Shown here: in pieces, positions 21,801 to 32,600 of the stretch
How positions within the stretch are numbered: position 1 is the first letter of the stretch
Layout: each line of letters starts with the position of its first letter
DNA from: Rhizophagus irregularis
Taxonomy: Eukaryota > Glomeromycota > Glomeromycetes > Glomerales > Glomeraceae
Assembly (NCBI RefSeq): GCF_026210795.1
Contig: NC_089450.1
Coordinates: 2,728,001 to 2,792,000 of the forward strand
Reading direction: 5' to 3'
Length of the DNA: 64,000 bases
Made by a program: the position numbers and the translations under genes
The notes under the pieces: model-generated
Seen by the model: the letters and a program-made list of their open reading frames with translations, nothing else
What the model was told of the DNA's origin: nothing
The model's database searches: none

Positions 21801-23183
21801 TCAAGTTTGGCATTTTTTGTTTTTTTTAACTATAAAACGTCAGATTTGACGTTTTTCATTAAAAAAAAAACTTTTCTTTAACTAAAAACATCGGGTTTGA
21901 CGTTTTCAATTAAAAAACCCATGTTTTTTTTTATTTTTTGTCATTTTTGATACACAGGTCAAACGGGTCAATGGGTTTGGTCAGGTAAGATGGGTTACCC
22001 GATTTGATCTGACCTGATTTTTTTTGTCAGGTCGGGTAAGACAGATTACCCGATCTGATCCGACCCGTTCAGAATGCTAACAGCAACTTCTATCAGATTT
22101 AATTGAATAGCAAAATATTTTTTTGAGTTATATTATGTACCTAAGAATTCACAATAAATATGAATTAAAATATATGGGCAATATGGATGAAACGCCCATG
22201 TGGTTTGACTTGCCAAGTAATACAACTATAAACTAAAAAGGAGCAAAAATGGTAAATATTTGTACAACTGGTTATGAATGATCATTATTTACAGTTATAC
22301 TTGCATGTATGGCTGACAGTACGAAACTTCTTGCAGTTTGCATTTTCAAACTGAAAAATATTTTGAAAGAAAAATTTCCACACGGTATTTACATAAGAGC
22401 TAACGAAAAAGGGTGGGTTAATAAATAGGAAATGTTGTGGTGGGTTGAGAATGTTTGGACTTCAAGGAACCGTTTTGGAAATCCACGTTCTATGTTAGTA
22501 TTAGATTCTTTTCGTAGGTATATAGTAAATTCTGTCAAAAATCGATTAGTGAAAAAAAATACAAATATTGCCATGATTCCTGGCAGTTGTACATCCAAAT
22601 TGCAACCATTAGACGTTGCAATTAATAAGAGTTTTAAATCTAAGGTAATATTATTTAACCTTTTTCTTCAATTTTATATTAGTTACTAATATTAGTGAAA
22701 TTATAGGTTAAAGATCGGTATAATAATTGGATGATATCAAATATTCATGCCTTTACTCCAGCGGGAAAGATTAAAAGACCTTCTTATTCAACAGTCGCAA
22801 CATGGATTAAAGAGTTGTAGGATGAAGTTGATGAAAATCTTATTCAAAGATCTTTTAAAAGTTGTGAAATTTCAACAAATATTAATGGCTCAGAAGATGA
22901 TTGTATTTTTGATCATGATAGTTTATTGAATAGAGATAACGAAGTGTTAGAAAATTTGGATAACTCAACTGATGAAAATTATGAAGAAGAATATTCTGAA
23001 GAAACTAATTATGAGAATAAATGGGACGTTAAAGTTGTTATTGAAGTTGGTCATCAGAAAGAAGATAATGATGAAAGTGAAAGTGAGAAAGAGGAAGATG
23101 ATGGTAATTATGATTATCAAGATTCTGATGATCAAGAAGAAATGCGCCATAGACTAAATGAATTAAAAAAATATATAAGGTAA

Positions 23184-24237
23184 AAATTTTTTTTTTTATA
23201 TTATTTTATTCTATTTATTGCTAATTATTAAACTTGCATTATAATTAGAAATAAAGGACTGATTAAGGAGTATATTACTATAAATATATTTGTATAATGA
23301 ATAATAAACAAAGTTAATAAATATTAAATAATACTCCATTTAATAAATAAAGTTGTATCCAGAATATTATATTATAAATAAGTATTTATACCCTGGGTAT
23401 TTTACAAATTCTAAGATTTTGAATTGAAAATTTCTATGTAAAGTATCTGGGTACTTTAAAATTCTGATAAATTTTTTTAAAGGGGTACTGTACATAGGGG
23501 AGGTACTGTGGCCCGCAATATACGGTAATAAATTTGCAATATGTAAATCAATTATATAATACTTAAATAAAATAAATCGATTAAAATATTAATCATGCTT
23601 TAACAATAAAATTGGTTAAATAGATAAAATCTTAAAATAGCAACTTTGCTAATTTTTCTTTGTAACAACTCTCTTTCACACTTTCTGCTTATTGTACTAA
23701 TAAACTCTATAATACCTCCAAAATGTGCAAATAGTTCCATTGAATTTTTACACACATCAAAATGTTTGGCAAGAGATATTATAGATGAACAAGAACTACA
23801 AATTATACCAAAAACTGCAAATAAAACCAGTTGGGTGTGGGATTACTTTGTAGAGAAAACAGATGAGCATGTGTATCAATATATATTATAAATAAATAAT
23901 ACGAAAGTATAAAACTGCATAAAATTTATATAATCTTACTAATAAAATACTAATTATTTATGTCATTTAATTGATTAATTGTTGGATTAATTGTTCAATT
24001 TTATTAGATTGAGTGTGCTTAATTAAACTTTAATCAATAGTCTACTTCAGAATTGATTGATCGTGATTTTTGATTGGTTACACTAAAAATTATGACCAAT
24101 AAATTTTAACTGTAGAACGATCAACTAACTGATTAATATGAACCACCAAAAATATAGGTCGGTTTGATCAAAACAATACAAAGTGCTAACACGTATCTTC
24201 TGACGTGTTTTCTTTGCTCATTTAAATTTCTTTAACC
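23184..24237. other. No intact gene; short BED-finger-like fragment at 23770-23891
   Basis: Mostly AT-rich. One frame at 23770-23891 reads RDIIDEQELQIIPKTANKTS then WVWDYFVEKTDEHVYQYIL. It resembles the tryptophan-rich start of a hAT BED finger but lacks the Cys/His half. The rest has no supported feature. Confidence 0.4.
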
Positions 24238-24786
24238 ATGGAACTTCCAAATTATTCTTTAAAAAACACTTAAGCAAACTTAACTAATAAAACAACTGTT
24301 TTATAGTACCTAGACCTAAAAAAAATTTTTACATTTCACAGAGAAATGTTAATACAATTTCTGGAGAGTTTACTTATCAAAATCCTTTACTAAGTCTACT
24401 TTTAGAACAAAATTTTACTACTCCTAACTATTTTCTATATAATGAAAGTGCCGTTAGAGATTTTCCTGGAGTTTCTGGAGTTAATTATTTTGATCTTGAA
24501 AGAGAAGCTACAAAGTTAAGAGTGTTAGAAAAAGAATAAAATCCTAATGCTGATAAAGCTTCTAATTAAGGTTACTTGTCTAAACCTTTTCAAAATCCTA
24601 CAATTAGTTTCGTCAAAATTTTACTATAGATTTATTATAGTTTTGGCAGAGTTTTAGCAGTTTTGGCATTTATAATAAGTTTTGGCAGTTTCACTTTTCT
24701 CCAAAGTTTCACCAGTTTTTTAATATAACTTTAATATAGTTTCGGCAGAATTTTACTTTTCAGTGAAACGCCATCTTGCCTAAACC

Positions 24787-26792
24787 TAGGGCTCTAATCG
24801 GTTCAGTTCAGTACGGTTTTTGCCAAAACTGAAACCGAACTGAATTGATCGGTAACGGTATTGCTAATTACCGAAACCGATCAGTTTCAGTAATCATAAA
24901 TACTGTTACCAACCGGTAATTACTGAAAACTGAACCGATTTACTGATTCATTATCAGATCAGTTTTAAAAACATTTCGCAACGTTTTTATTAAATTATCA
25001 TAAAAATGTTACGAAACGTTTTTTTAAATAAATTAATTGCCAATCTGCATGGGTGCGGCTGTTCAATGTATCACACACTTGATTGGCTGATCTATATATA
25101 ATTACGGAAAATTTTTTTTAAAAAAAAAAATTCTTTTTTTTCATTCTTGGAAATGGAGACGGGTAAGTGTCTCCAAAATTAATTTTTTTTTGTTTTTTTT
25201 ATGTAAGAACGCTTATTAACGTTCTTTTACTTCCTTTTTTTATAGATTTCAGCCGAAACTTGGAAATGGAGACCGGTGAGTATTTTTAAAAGGAGGAAGC
25301 GAGTTTTTTTTAGGGGTTTCTCATGTAAGAACGTTTATTAATGTTCTTTTACTTTTTTCCATTTTGTAGATTTCAGTCTGGGAGCTTGAAAATGAGGATC
25401 AGTAAGTTTTTTTAAAGGGAAAGCAGAGGAGGTTTTTTTTGTTTTTCTTTATGTAAGAACGTTTATTAATGTTCTTTTACTTTTTTTTGTAGATTTCGGC
25501 CTAGAGACTGGTGGTGAGTATTTTCAAAGGGGGAAGCGGACTTTTTAATCTTTCTTTATGTAAAAACATTTATTAACGTTCTTTTATTTCTATTTTTTTG
25601 TAGATTTCAGCCCGAAACTCAAATGGGGACTGGTGAATATTTTTAAAAAAGGGAAGTTGAGATTTTTTTTATTTTATTTATGCAAGAACGTTTATTAATG
25701 TTTTTTTACTACTTTTTTTTATAGATTTTAGCCCGGAATTTGGAAATAGAGATCGGTGGTGAGTATTTTCAAAGGGGAGAAGCGATTTTTTAATTTTTCT
25801 TTATGTAAGAACGTTTATTAACATTCTTTTATTTCTATTTTTTTTGTAGATTTCGGCCCAGAACTCAAATGGGGACCGGTGAGTATTTTTAAAAAGGAGA
25901 AATGGGTTTTTTTATTTTATTTATGCAAGAACATTTATTAACGTTCTTTTACTACTTTTTTTGTAGATTTTAGCCCAGAATTTGGAAATAGAGACCGGTG
26001 GTAAGTATTTTCAAAAGGGAGAAGCGATTTTTTAATTTTCTTTATGTAAGAATGCTTATTAACGTTCTTTTATTTCTATTTTTTTTGTAGATTTCAACCT
26101 GGAACTCAAATAGGGACTGGTGAGTATTTTTAAAAAGAGGAAATGTAGGTTTTTTTATTTTATTTATGCAAGAATGTTTATTAATGTTCTTTTACTACTT
26201 TTTTTGTAGATTTTAGCCCAGAATCCAGAAATAGAGACCGGTGGTGAGTATTTTCAAAGGGGAGAAGTGATTTTTTAATTTTTCTTTATGTAAGAACGTT
26301 TATTAACATTCTTTTACTTTTTTTTGTAGGTCTAATTAAATTTTAATAAAATTTAATTTAATACTAATAAAAAATGGCTTTAATATATTAAAACCGTCAT
26401 AAACAAATTACACTATTTATCAAAATAAATTACGTTTATAAAAATAAATTGCCTGTCAAAATATATTCACAACGTGAAAAGTTTGGCAAATCGGTTTGGT
26501 AAATTTACTGAAATGATCAGTAAAATCTACCGAAACTGACCAGTAAAATCTTCCAAAATGATCAGTAAAATCTACCGAAATGATCAGTAAAATTTACTGA
26601 AACTGATACTGAAAGTATCAGTTTGGTAATTCAGTTTGGTAAATCGCAAAACCGATACCGAAACCAAAATTACCGAAACTGATCAGTAAATTTACTGAAA
26701 GGTTCAGTTTGGTAAATCAGAATACCGAAACTGTTCTGATACCAAAACTGATCGGTTCGGTTTGGTAATTACTGAAACTGATCGGAGCCCTA
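24787..26792 (+). mobile_element. Nested hAT-type element (2006 bp) carrying an intron/mini-exon array
   Basis: The ends are TAGGGCTCTAATCGGTTCAG and its inverse CTGATCGGAGCCCTA. They are flanked by a perfect 8-bp duplication CCTAAACC at 24779-24786 and 26793-26800. The subterminal regions are dense in GGTAATTACCGAAACTGATC type repeats in both orientations. The middle (25140-26336) is an array of about ten units with splice-signal structure. No transposase ORF is present, so it must be moved in trans. Confidence 0.9.
25140..26336 (+). repeat. ~120-bp array of intron-like units with ~30-nt mini-exons
   Basis: Each unit reads exon / GTGAGTATTTT or GTAAGT donor / purine-rich AAAGGGGGAAGCG / T run / hairpin AAGAACGTTTATTAACGTTCTT / T-rich tract / TGTAG acceptor / next exon. 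Exons start ATTTCAGCC or ATTTTAGCC and end GAGACCG or GAGACCGGTG. I count about ten. The hairpin keeps its pairing despite base changes (G-U in some copies) and its loop supplies TTAAC, a plausible branch site. Exon lengths vary (about 21-34 nt) and the exon words also tolerate substitutions. Coding ability is unproved. Confidence 0.75.
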
Positions 26793-27741
26793 CCTAAACC
26801 CCTAGGTTTTGGCAAGCAACCTTACTTTTAATGCAGAAATAAATAATAAGAAAATATTGCTGAGGTTGAACAAGAACTTTACGTAAGTAAAAATGCCTCT
26901 AATATGTTTGATTTTATTAAACTACACAACAAATTTACTTTAATTTTAGAGCAATCTTAAAAAAAAATCTGTTAAATGCAAAGTCAGTAATGATACTGAT
27001 TCTAATGTTAATTGGCAAGATCATGAAATTGATTTTTTAATCCAGGTAATTTTGATGAATATAGAAAAGGTAATAAAACTAAAATGTTTAATGAGATATC
27101 TTCAAATGTCTTAAAAAATAAAGAACCCAATGCCATTAAAAGTAAGTTAGCCAGATTGATTAAAACTTATAGTAAAGTTAAAAGCATAATGAAAAATCTA
27201 GTGAGGCAAGAAAAGATTGGGTGTGGTATGATAAAATGGATGCTATATTTGGTGTGTGCAAAAATATAGCTCCTTCTTTTATTGCAAATAGATCTATTGA
27301 TATTGAAGAGGATAAAGAACTTTTAGATAATAAATCTAAATTTTCTAAGAAACAAAAAAAAATAATGTAAATACTATTGCTATAATAAGAGAGAGAGTAT
27401 GGGATAAAAAAATTGAACTAGAACAAGAAAAAATGAACAAAAGTTATGATGTTGAAATGAAAAAGTTAGAAGTAGAAAGGCAAAAATGGAAATTTGAATG
27501 AGAAAAAATGAAATTGGAGCATGAATTGAAAATTAAAAAGTTAGAATCTAGACAGTTTAACAGTTCAAATTAAATGAAATTAAATGAAATAAAGCTAATA
27601 AATTTAATAAATTTCATATACAATAATATTATATATTTATTTTTGCATGTATAAATGTTATATACATCATTTATGCGTAAATTTATGTGTAACATTATGC
27701 ATAATTACATTTATTCAAATATTACATGTACATTTAGGAAA

Positions 27742-28966
27742 TTAAGGATCAATAATTTGATTCATTATATATTCTCTTTTTCTTTTTCTTTCTCTTTTAA
27801 TAAGTGCTATTTCATTTTGATTTTCTTCATTTTCATTATCCCTATCTTCCTCATCATTCTCATTATTCTCATTATCATCATCCTCAAATAATTCATCTAT
27901 ATTATCATCATTTAATTCTAGAAAATTATGTAAAATAATTGCACATTCAGTTAATTGCACAACATTAGAAATTTTTCTTGAATTCAATTCCTTTAAAGCT
28001 TTAAATCTGTTATTTAATTTACCAAAAGCATTTTAAACTACTACCCTATGTGAAGAATGAATTAAGTTAAATTGAATTTGTGAAGAAATTTGTGGATTTG
28101 TAAATGGTTTAATCAAAAAAAGTAGATAAGGGAAAAGCGGAATCTCCAAGTAAAAATTCATTTCCTTTTATAATTTTAAAAACATTTTGATAAAAATATG
28201 AATTTCTATAAACTTTAGCATCATGAACTGAACCAGGCCACCCAATTTCATAATCTATAAATATATCTCTATGATCTACAATTCCTTGTAATTATATGGA
28301 ATACCTTTTTTTTCAGTTCCAGTATGTTTCAGGCTGTTTAAGGAAGCATTTGCTAATCCTATATGACTTCCATCTATTGCGCCTATAACATTTTCCATTC
28401 CACCAATATTTTTAAATCCTTCATCATATTGTTTATCCTCACCTATTGGCCACTTAACTACTAATGTTTTTTTAGTGAAAGAATTGCAATCATTACTCTT
28501 TTACAATATAGATAAACAGTTCCTTCAGCTATTCCAAACCTTGAACATATTTCAAAAATGTTCTCTTTAGAACCAAATAACCAATCCTTCTTAAAAAAAT
28601 TGCAAGTTGAAACTCAACAGGAGCCTGTAAATGACAACTGTTATTATGAAAAATTTGATGAGTACTTAACCTTAACACAAGCTTTTGAAAATTAAGGGAA
28701 TCCATTCTCATTATTATTTTAAATCTATAATCATCATATTTTGGTAGAATATTATAATACCAATGTTTTGACTTCGCTACATGAAAATTTCTTTGCTCTA
28801 AATATCTTGTTCTGAGTAATGAAGTTAGTCCAAGCATTACCATCTCATTTTCTTCTTTTTCACTTGAATTTTCTTCACTTTCAAATAAGCCCTTATCTTC
28901 CATATCTTGACAAGATGTAATAACATAAAAAGATAATAATTCTTCTATATTTTTATGTTCTGACAC
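27742..28966 (-). pseudogene. PIF/Harbinger DDE nuclease, frameshifted
   Basis: From the ATG at 28966, the N-terminus (MSEHKNIEELLSFYVITSC, acidic linker, SLLRTRYLEQRNFHVAKSK, YDDYRFKIIMRMDSLNFQKL) leads to a helix-turn-helix-like block (ENIFEICSRFGIAEGTVY) reached by a frameshift near 28535. Further shifted frames give VIGAIDGSHIGLANASL (first Asp), FIDYEIGWPGS, GDSAFPLSTF (second Asp) and AFGKLNNRFKALKELN (third acidic position). The final open piece is 27742-27987 (NSRKISNVVQLTECAIILHN, FLEL, acidic and Arg/Lys-rich tail). The gene is convergent with the Myb-like partner, as usual for this superfamily. Multiple shifts show inactivation. Terminal inverted repeats of the whole element were not identified with confidence. 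Confidence 0.72.
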
Positions 28967-29676
28967 TTTGTTCAGAAAAGTATTAAAAGTAGATAAATCT
29001 TACACTCCAGCTAGTAATATATATGGCTTTTCTATGATTGACATTTTTGAAATTGAAAGTTTATTATATTTGATAGCAGAAATGCAATTGTGAGTTCAGT
29101 TCTCTAAATCTAAATATATTGTTCAAAATAATTTCCTGTAAAAAGAGTATTTAACTTGTTGCCAGATATTATGATCAAAGTGCCTGACAAATTTTTATAT
29201 CAGAAATTAAAAATTATTATTATTTTCTTATTCATTGAATAATACTTAAAATGAGTTACAAAGGATGTATTGAGTAAAGGATGTATGCAAAGGGATAGAT
29301 AAATTGATAAATTTAAATATTTAAAGCAAATCAAAGTCCTAATTGACGATTTCATCATAATGCCACATCATGTTCCCTATAAATATTAATTTGATCACTA
29401 AATTTAACTTTTTGATAAAGTATATCGAAGCTAATGATCAACAATAAAGTTGTATTTTTAATTTAGTAATACCATCAACATTTCGGACGCTCTGACGGTT
29501 CCTGCTAACTATAGCGGGCCATATCCTGTTGCACAATTAAATATATCTGAAACTAAGACCTGATCTGCATTCTGCATAGATAATATTACACAACAACTAT
29601 ATATACTCGAATAAAGGCGTTTAATTGGTATTTATACTATTTTTTTTAGAAAATATTCCAATAAAATTATTTAGTA
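28967..29676. other. Upstream region of the kinase gene; no gene seen
   Basis: AT-rich with one mixed island (about 29480-29530: CGGACGCTCTGACGG and AGCGGGCCATATCC). It presumably holds the promoter of the gene starting at 29677. No clear TATA box at a convincing distance was chosen. Confidence 0.4.
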
Positions 29677-32600
29677 ATGGGTCAAAGTAACGATAAAGGT
29701 AAAAGCATATAGCATGAATATAGTTGTCTATACAAATTGAAATTGCTCTAAATTTTTTTTCAAACCAAATTTGCAACATAATAAAACTAGTTTCAAGAAT
29801 TAAGAAAGATAAAGGTAAAAAAAATTATTTAACAGCTTGTAAATTATAAACATATAATTTAAATTTATTAAATTAATTCTAAAAATTATTTTACTATACT
29901 AGCTCGTAAGTAATAGATTATCTTATAATCGGAATGATAATTAAATTATTATTTATATAACCAAATAATTTATTTTATTATTATAGCTGGTAAGTTAATA
30001 GCTATTTTCTTTTATTGCATTTTACATGATATTTAAATAACTAAATTCTCAATTAATATAATTGTTTAGATAATTACGGTACTAATATTATAGAAAGTAA
30101 GTATTTAATTTTATATTAATCTAAAAGTATTATATATAATTTAAACTAATAATATTTATTTAAATTAGATTGTAAGTTACAGTATATACTTAATTTTATA
30201 TACAATTATAATATTTTATCTAATTAATTATAATTACTTTACTTTATAATTATTATTAATTAATAATGCTACAGGGTGTAAGTTATTTATTTAATATATT
30301 ATATTTAAATAATACTTACACATAATTTAAACTAAATTAATTCTTTATTTAAAAAATTGTTTTGTAATTCTTATAGTTGGTAAGTTATAAGTCATTTATT
30401 TAATTCTATTATATTTATATAATATTTACAAACTAAATTCTTTACTTAAAAAATTATTTATTTAATAATATAGGGAGTATATTATTCATTTAATTCTATT
30501 ATATTTATATAATATTACATATAATTTAAACTAACTAAATTCTTTATTTAAAAAATCATTCAAATATTTTAGAACGTAAGTAATTCTATTATATTTATAT
30601 AATATTTACATATAATTTAAACTAACTAAATTCTTTATTTAAAAAATTATTTTGTAATTTCTTTCAGTTGGTAAATTATAAGTCATTTATTTAATTCTAT
30701 TATATCTATATAATATTTACATATAATTTAAACTAACTAAATTCTTTATTTAAAAAATTATTCAAATATTTTAGAAAGTAAGTAATTCTATTATATTTAT
30801 AATATTTACATGTAATTTAAACTAACTAAATTCTTTATTTAAAAAATTATTCAAATATTTTAGAATGTAAGTAATTCTATTATATTTAAATAATATTTAC
30901 ATATAATTTAAACTAACTAAATTCTTTATTTAAAAAATTATTTATTTAATAATATAGGGAGTATGTTATTTATTTAATTCTATTACATTTATATAATATT
31001 TACATATAATTTAAACTAACTAAATTCTTTATTTAAAAAATTATTCAAATATCTTATATATTAGAACGTAAGTAATTCTATTATATTTATATAATATTTA
31101 CATATAATTTAAACTAGTAACTAAATTCTATTATTCAAATATTTTAGAATGTAAGTAATTCTATTATAATTATATAATATTTACATATATAATTTAAACT
31201 AACTAAATTCTTTATTTAAAAATTATTTATTTAATAATATAGGGGGTATGTTATAAGTTATATTTAATTCTATTATATAATATTTACATATAATTTAAAC
31301 TAACTAAATTATTTATTTAAAAAATTATTCAAATACTTTAGAATGTAAGTAAGTCAATTATATTTATATATTATTTACATATAATTTAACTAACTAAATT
31401 CTTTATTTAAAAAATTATTTATTTAATAATATAGCGAGTATGTTATAAGTTATATTTAATTCTATTATATAATATTTTACATATAATTTAAACTAACTAA
31501 ATTCTTTATTTAAAAAATCATTTTGTAATTTCTTTAAGTTGGTAAGTTATAAGTTATTTATTTAATTCTATTATATTAATATAATATTTACATATAATTT
31601 ATAACTAAATTCTTTATTTAAAAAATCATTCAAATATTTTAGAACGTAAGTAATTCTATTATATTTATATAATATTTACACTAACTAAATTCTTTACTTA
31701 AAAAATTATTTATTTAATAATATAGGGAGTATGTTATTCATTTAATTCTATTATATTAATATAATATTACATATAATTTAAACTAATTAAATTCTTAATT
31801 TAAAAAATTATTCAAATATCTTATATATTAGAACGTAAGTAATCCTATTATATTTATATAATATTTACATATATTTAAACTAACTAAATTCTTTATTTAA
31901 AAAATTATTTATTTAATAATATAGGAAGTATGTTATAAGTTATATTTAATTCTATTATATAATATTTACAAATAATTTAACTAACTAAATCCTTTATTTA
32001 AAAAATAATTTTGTAATTTCTTTTAGTTGGTAAGTTTTAAGTCATTTATTTAATTCCATTATATCTATATAATATTTACAATAACTGAATTCTTTGCTTA
32101 AAAAATTATTCAAATATTTTAGAACGTAAGTAATTCTATTATATTTATATAATATTTACATATAATTTAAACTAACTAAATTCTTTATTTAAAAAATAAT
32201 TTTGTAATTTCTTTCAGTTGGTAAGTTATAAGTTATTTATTTAATTCTATTATATTTATATAATATTTACACTAACTAAATTCTTTACTTAAAAAATTAT
32301 TTATTTAATAATATAGGAAGTATGTTATAAGTTATATTTAATTCTATTATATAATATTTACAAATAATTTAACTAACTAAATCCTTTATTTAAAAAATAA
32401 TTTTGTAATTTCTTTTAGTTGGTAAGTTTTAAGTCATTTATTTAATTCCATTATATCTATATAATATTTACAATAACTGAATTCTTTGCTTAAAAAATTA
32501 TTCAAATATTTTAGAACGTAAGTAATTCTATTATATTTATATAATATTTACATATAATTTAAACTAACTAAATTCTTTATTTAAAAAATAATTTTGTAAT

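Larger units (their letters stand above)
20012..22079. mobile_element. Non-autonomous hAT-type element (2068 bp) with a nested element
   Basis: The ends are TAGTGTTCTGAACGGGT and its near-complement ACCCGTTCAGAATGCTA. The flanking 8-bp duplications are ACAACAAC (20004-20011) and ACAGCAAC (22080-22087), 7/8 identical, which implies age. The interior has no transposase: GGTCAGGTCA-type subterminal repeats, then a minisatellite of palindromic units, then GGGTCA repeats again. It sits inside the Tigger-like gene and itself hosts the element at 20035-20855. Confidence 0.85.
19575..23183 (+). pseudogene. Tigger/pogo-like DDE transposase, broken by nested hAT elements
   Basis: The N-terminal part (KKRRQWNVREKLMIVHYYEN, RGTAKIFDIQLKQLHNWKNK) is a Psq/CENP-B type helix-turn-helix. 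The second helical block runs to SNKWLDGFLGRYDL and, after a frameshift, KHRRITVAQQL. The gene is then interrupted by the insertion at 20012-22079 and resumes with MGNMDETPMWFDLPSNTTI (first Asp), MLVLDSFRRY (second Asp) and CTSKLQPLDVAINKSFK (third Asp). A probable intron at 22645-22707 leads to DRYNNWMISNIHAFTPAGK and a long acidic C-terminal tail ending at 23183. At least three in-frame stops (two around 22215-22280, one near 22427) plus frameshifts show it is dead. The acidic tail (22926-23183) is still open. Confidence 0.78.
24567..26824. mobile_element. hAT-type MITE family 1, second copy, containing a nested element
   Basis: The ends TAAGGTTACTTGTC and GGCAAGCAACCTTA match the 119-366 copy. 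The target duplications CTTCTAAT (24559-24566) and CTTTTAAT (26825-26832) agree at 7 of 8 bases. Subtracting the nested 2006-bp element and its duplication leaves 244 bp, against 248 bp for the first copy. The insertion disrupted the Harbinger Myb-like gene. Confidence 0.88.
24238..27573 (+). pseudogene. PIF/Harbinger-associated Myb-like (trihelix) protein gene, interrupted
   Basis: A possible start is at 24238 (MELPNYSLKN). The next block, after a probable acceptor at about 24344, reads NTISGEFTYQNPLLSLLLEQ and GVSGVNYFDLEREATKLRVL with a TAA, then NPNADKASN. There a family-1 MITE with its own nested element intervenes (24567-26824). Coding resumes with EINNKKI and, past an intron (about 26881-26950), SNVNWQDHEIDFLIQ, FDEYRKGNKTKMFNEISSNV, NAIKSKLARLIKTYSKV, WVWYDKMDAIFG (frameshifted) and a long charged coiled coil (REKI...EQEKMNKSYDVEMKKLEVER...) ending at 27571-27573. 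This is the Myb/SANT-like partner of Harbinger transposases, expected to bind the element ends and help the nuclease enter the nucleus. Stops, frameshifts and the insertion make it a pseudogene. Confidence 0.7.

Noticed and set aside
22965-23150. Minus- and alternate-frame ORFs over the acidic tail of the Tigger-like gene
   Set aside because: These are shadows of the Glu/Asp-rich GA-repeat coding sequence in the correct frame.
23480-29540. Harbinger terminal repeats from TGGCCCGCAATA (23509) and TATAGCGGGCCA (29511)
   Set aside because: The match is only about 10 of 12 bases and no 3-bp TTA/TAA-type duplication flanks it; left undecided.
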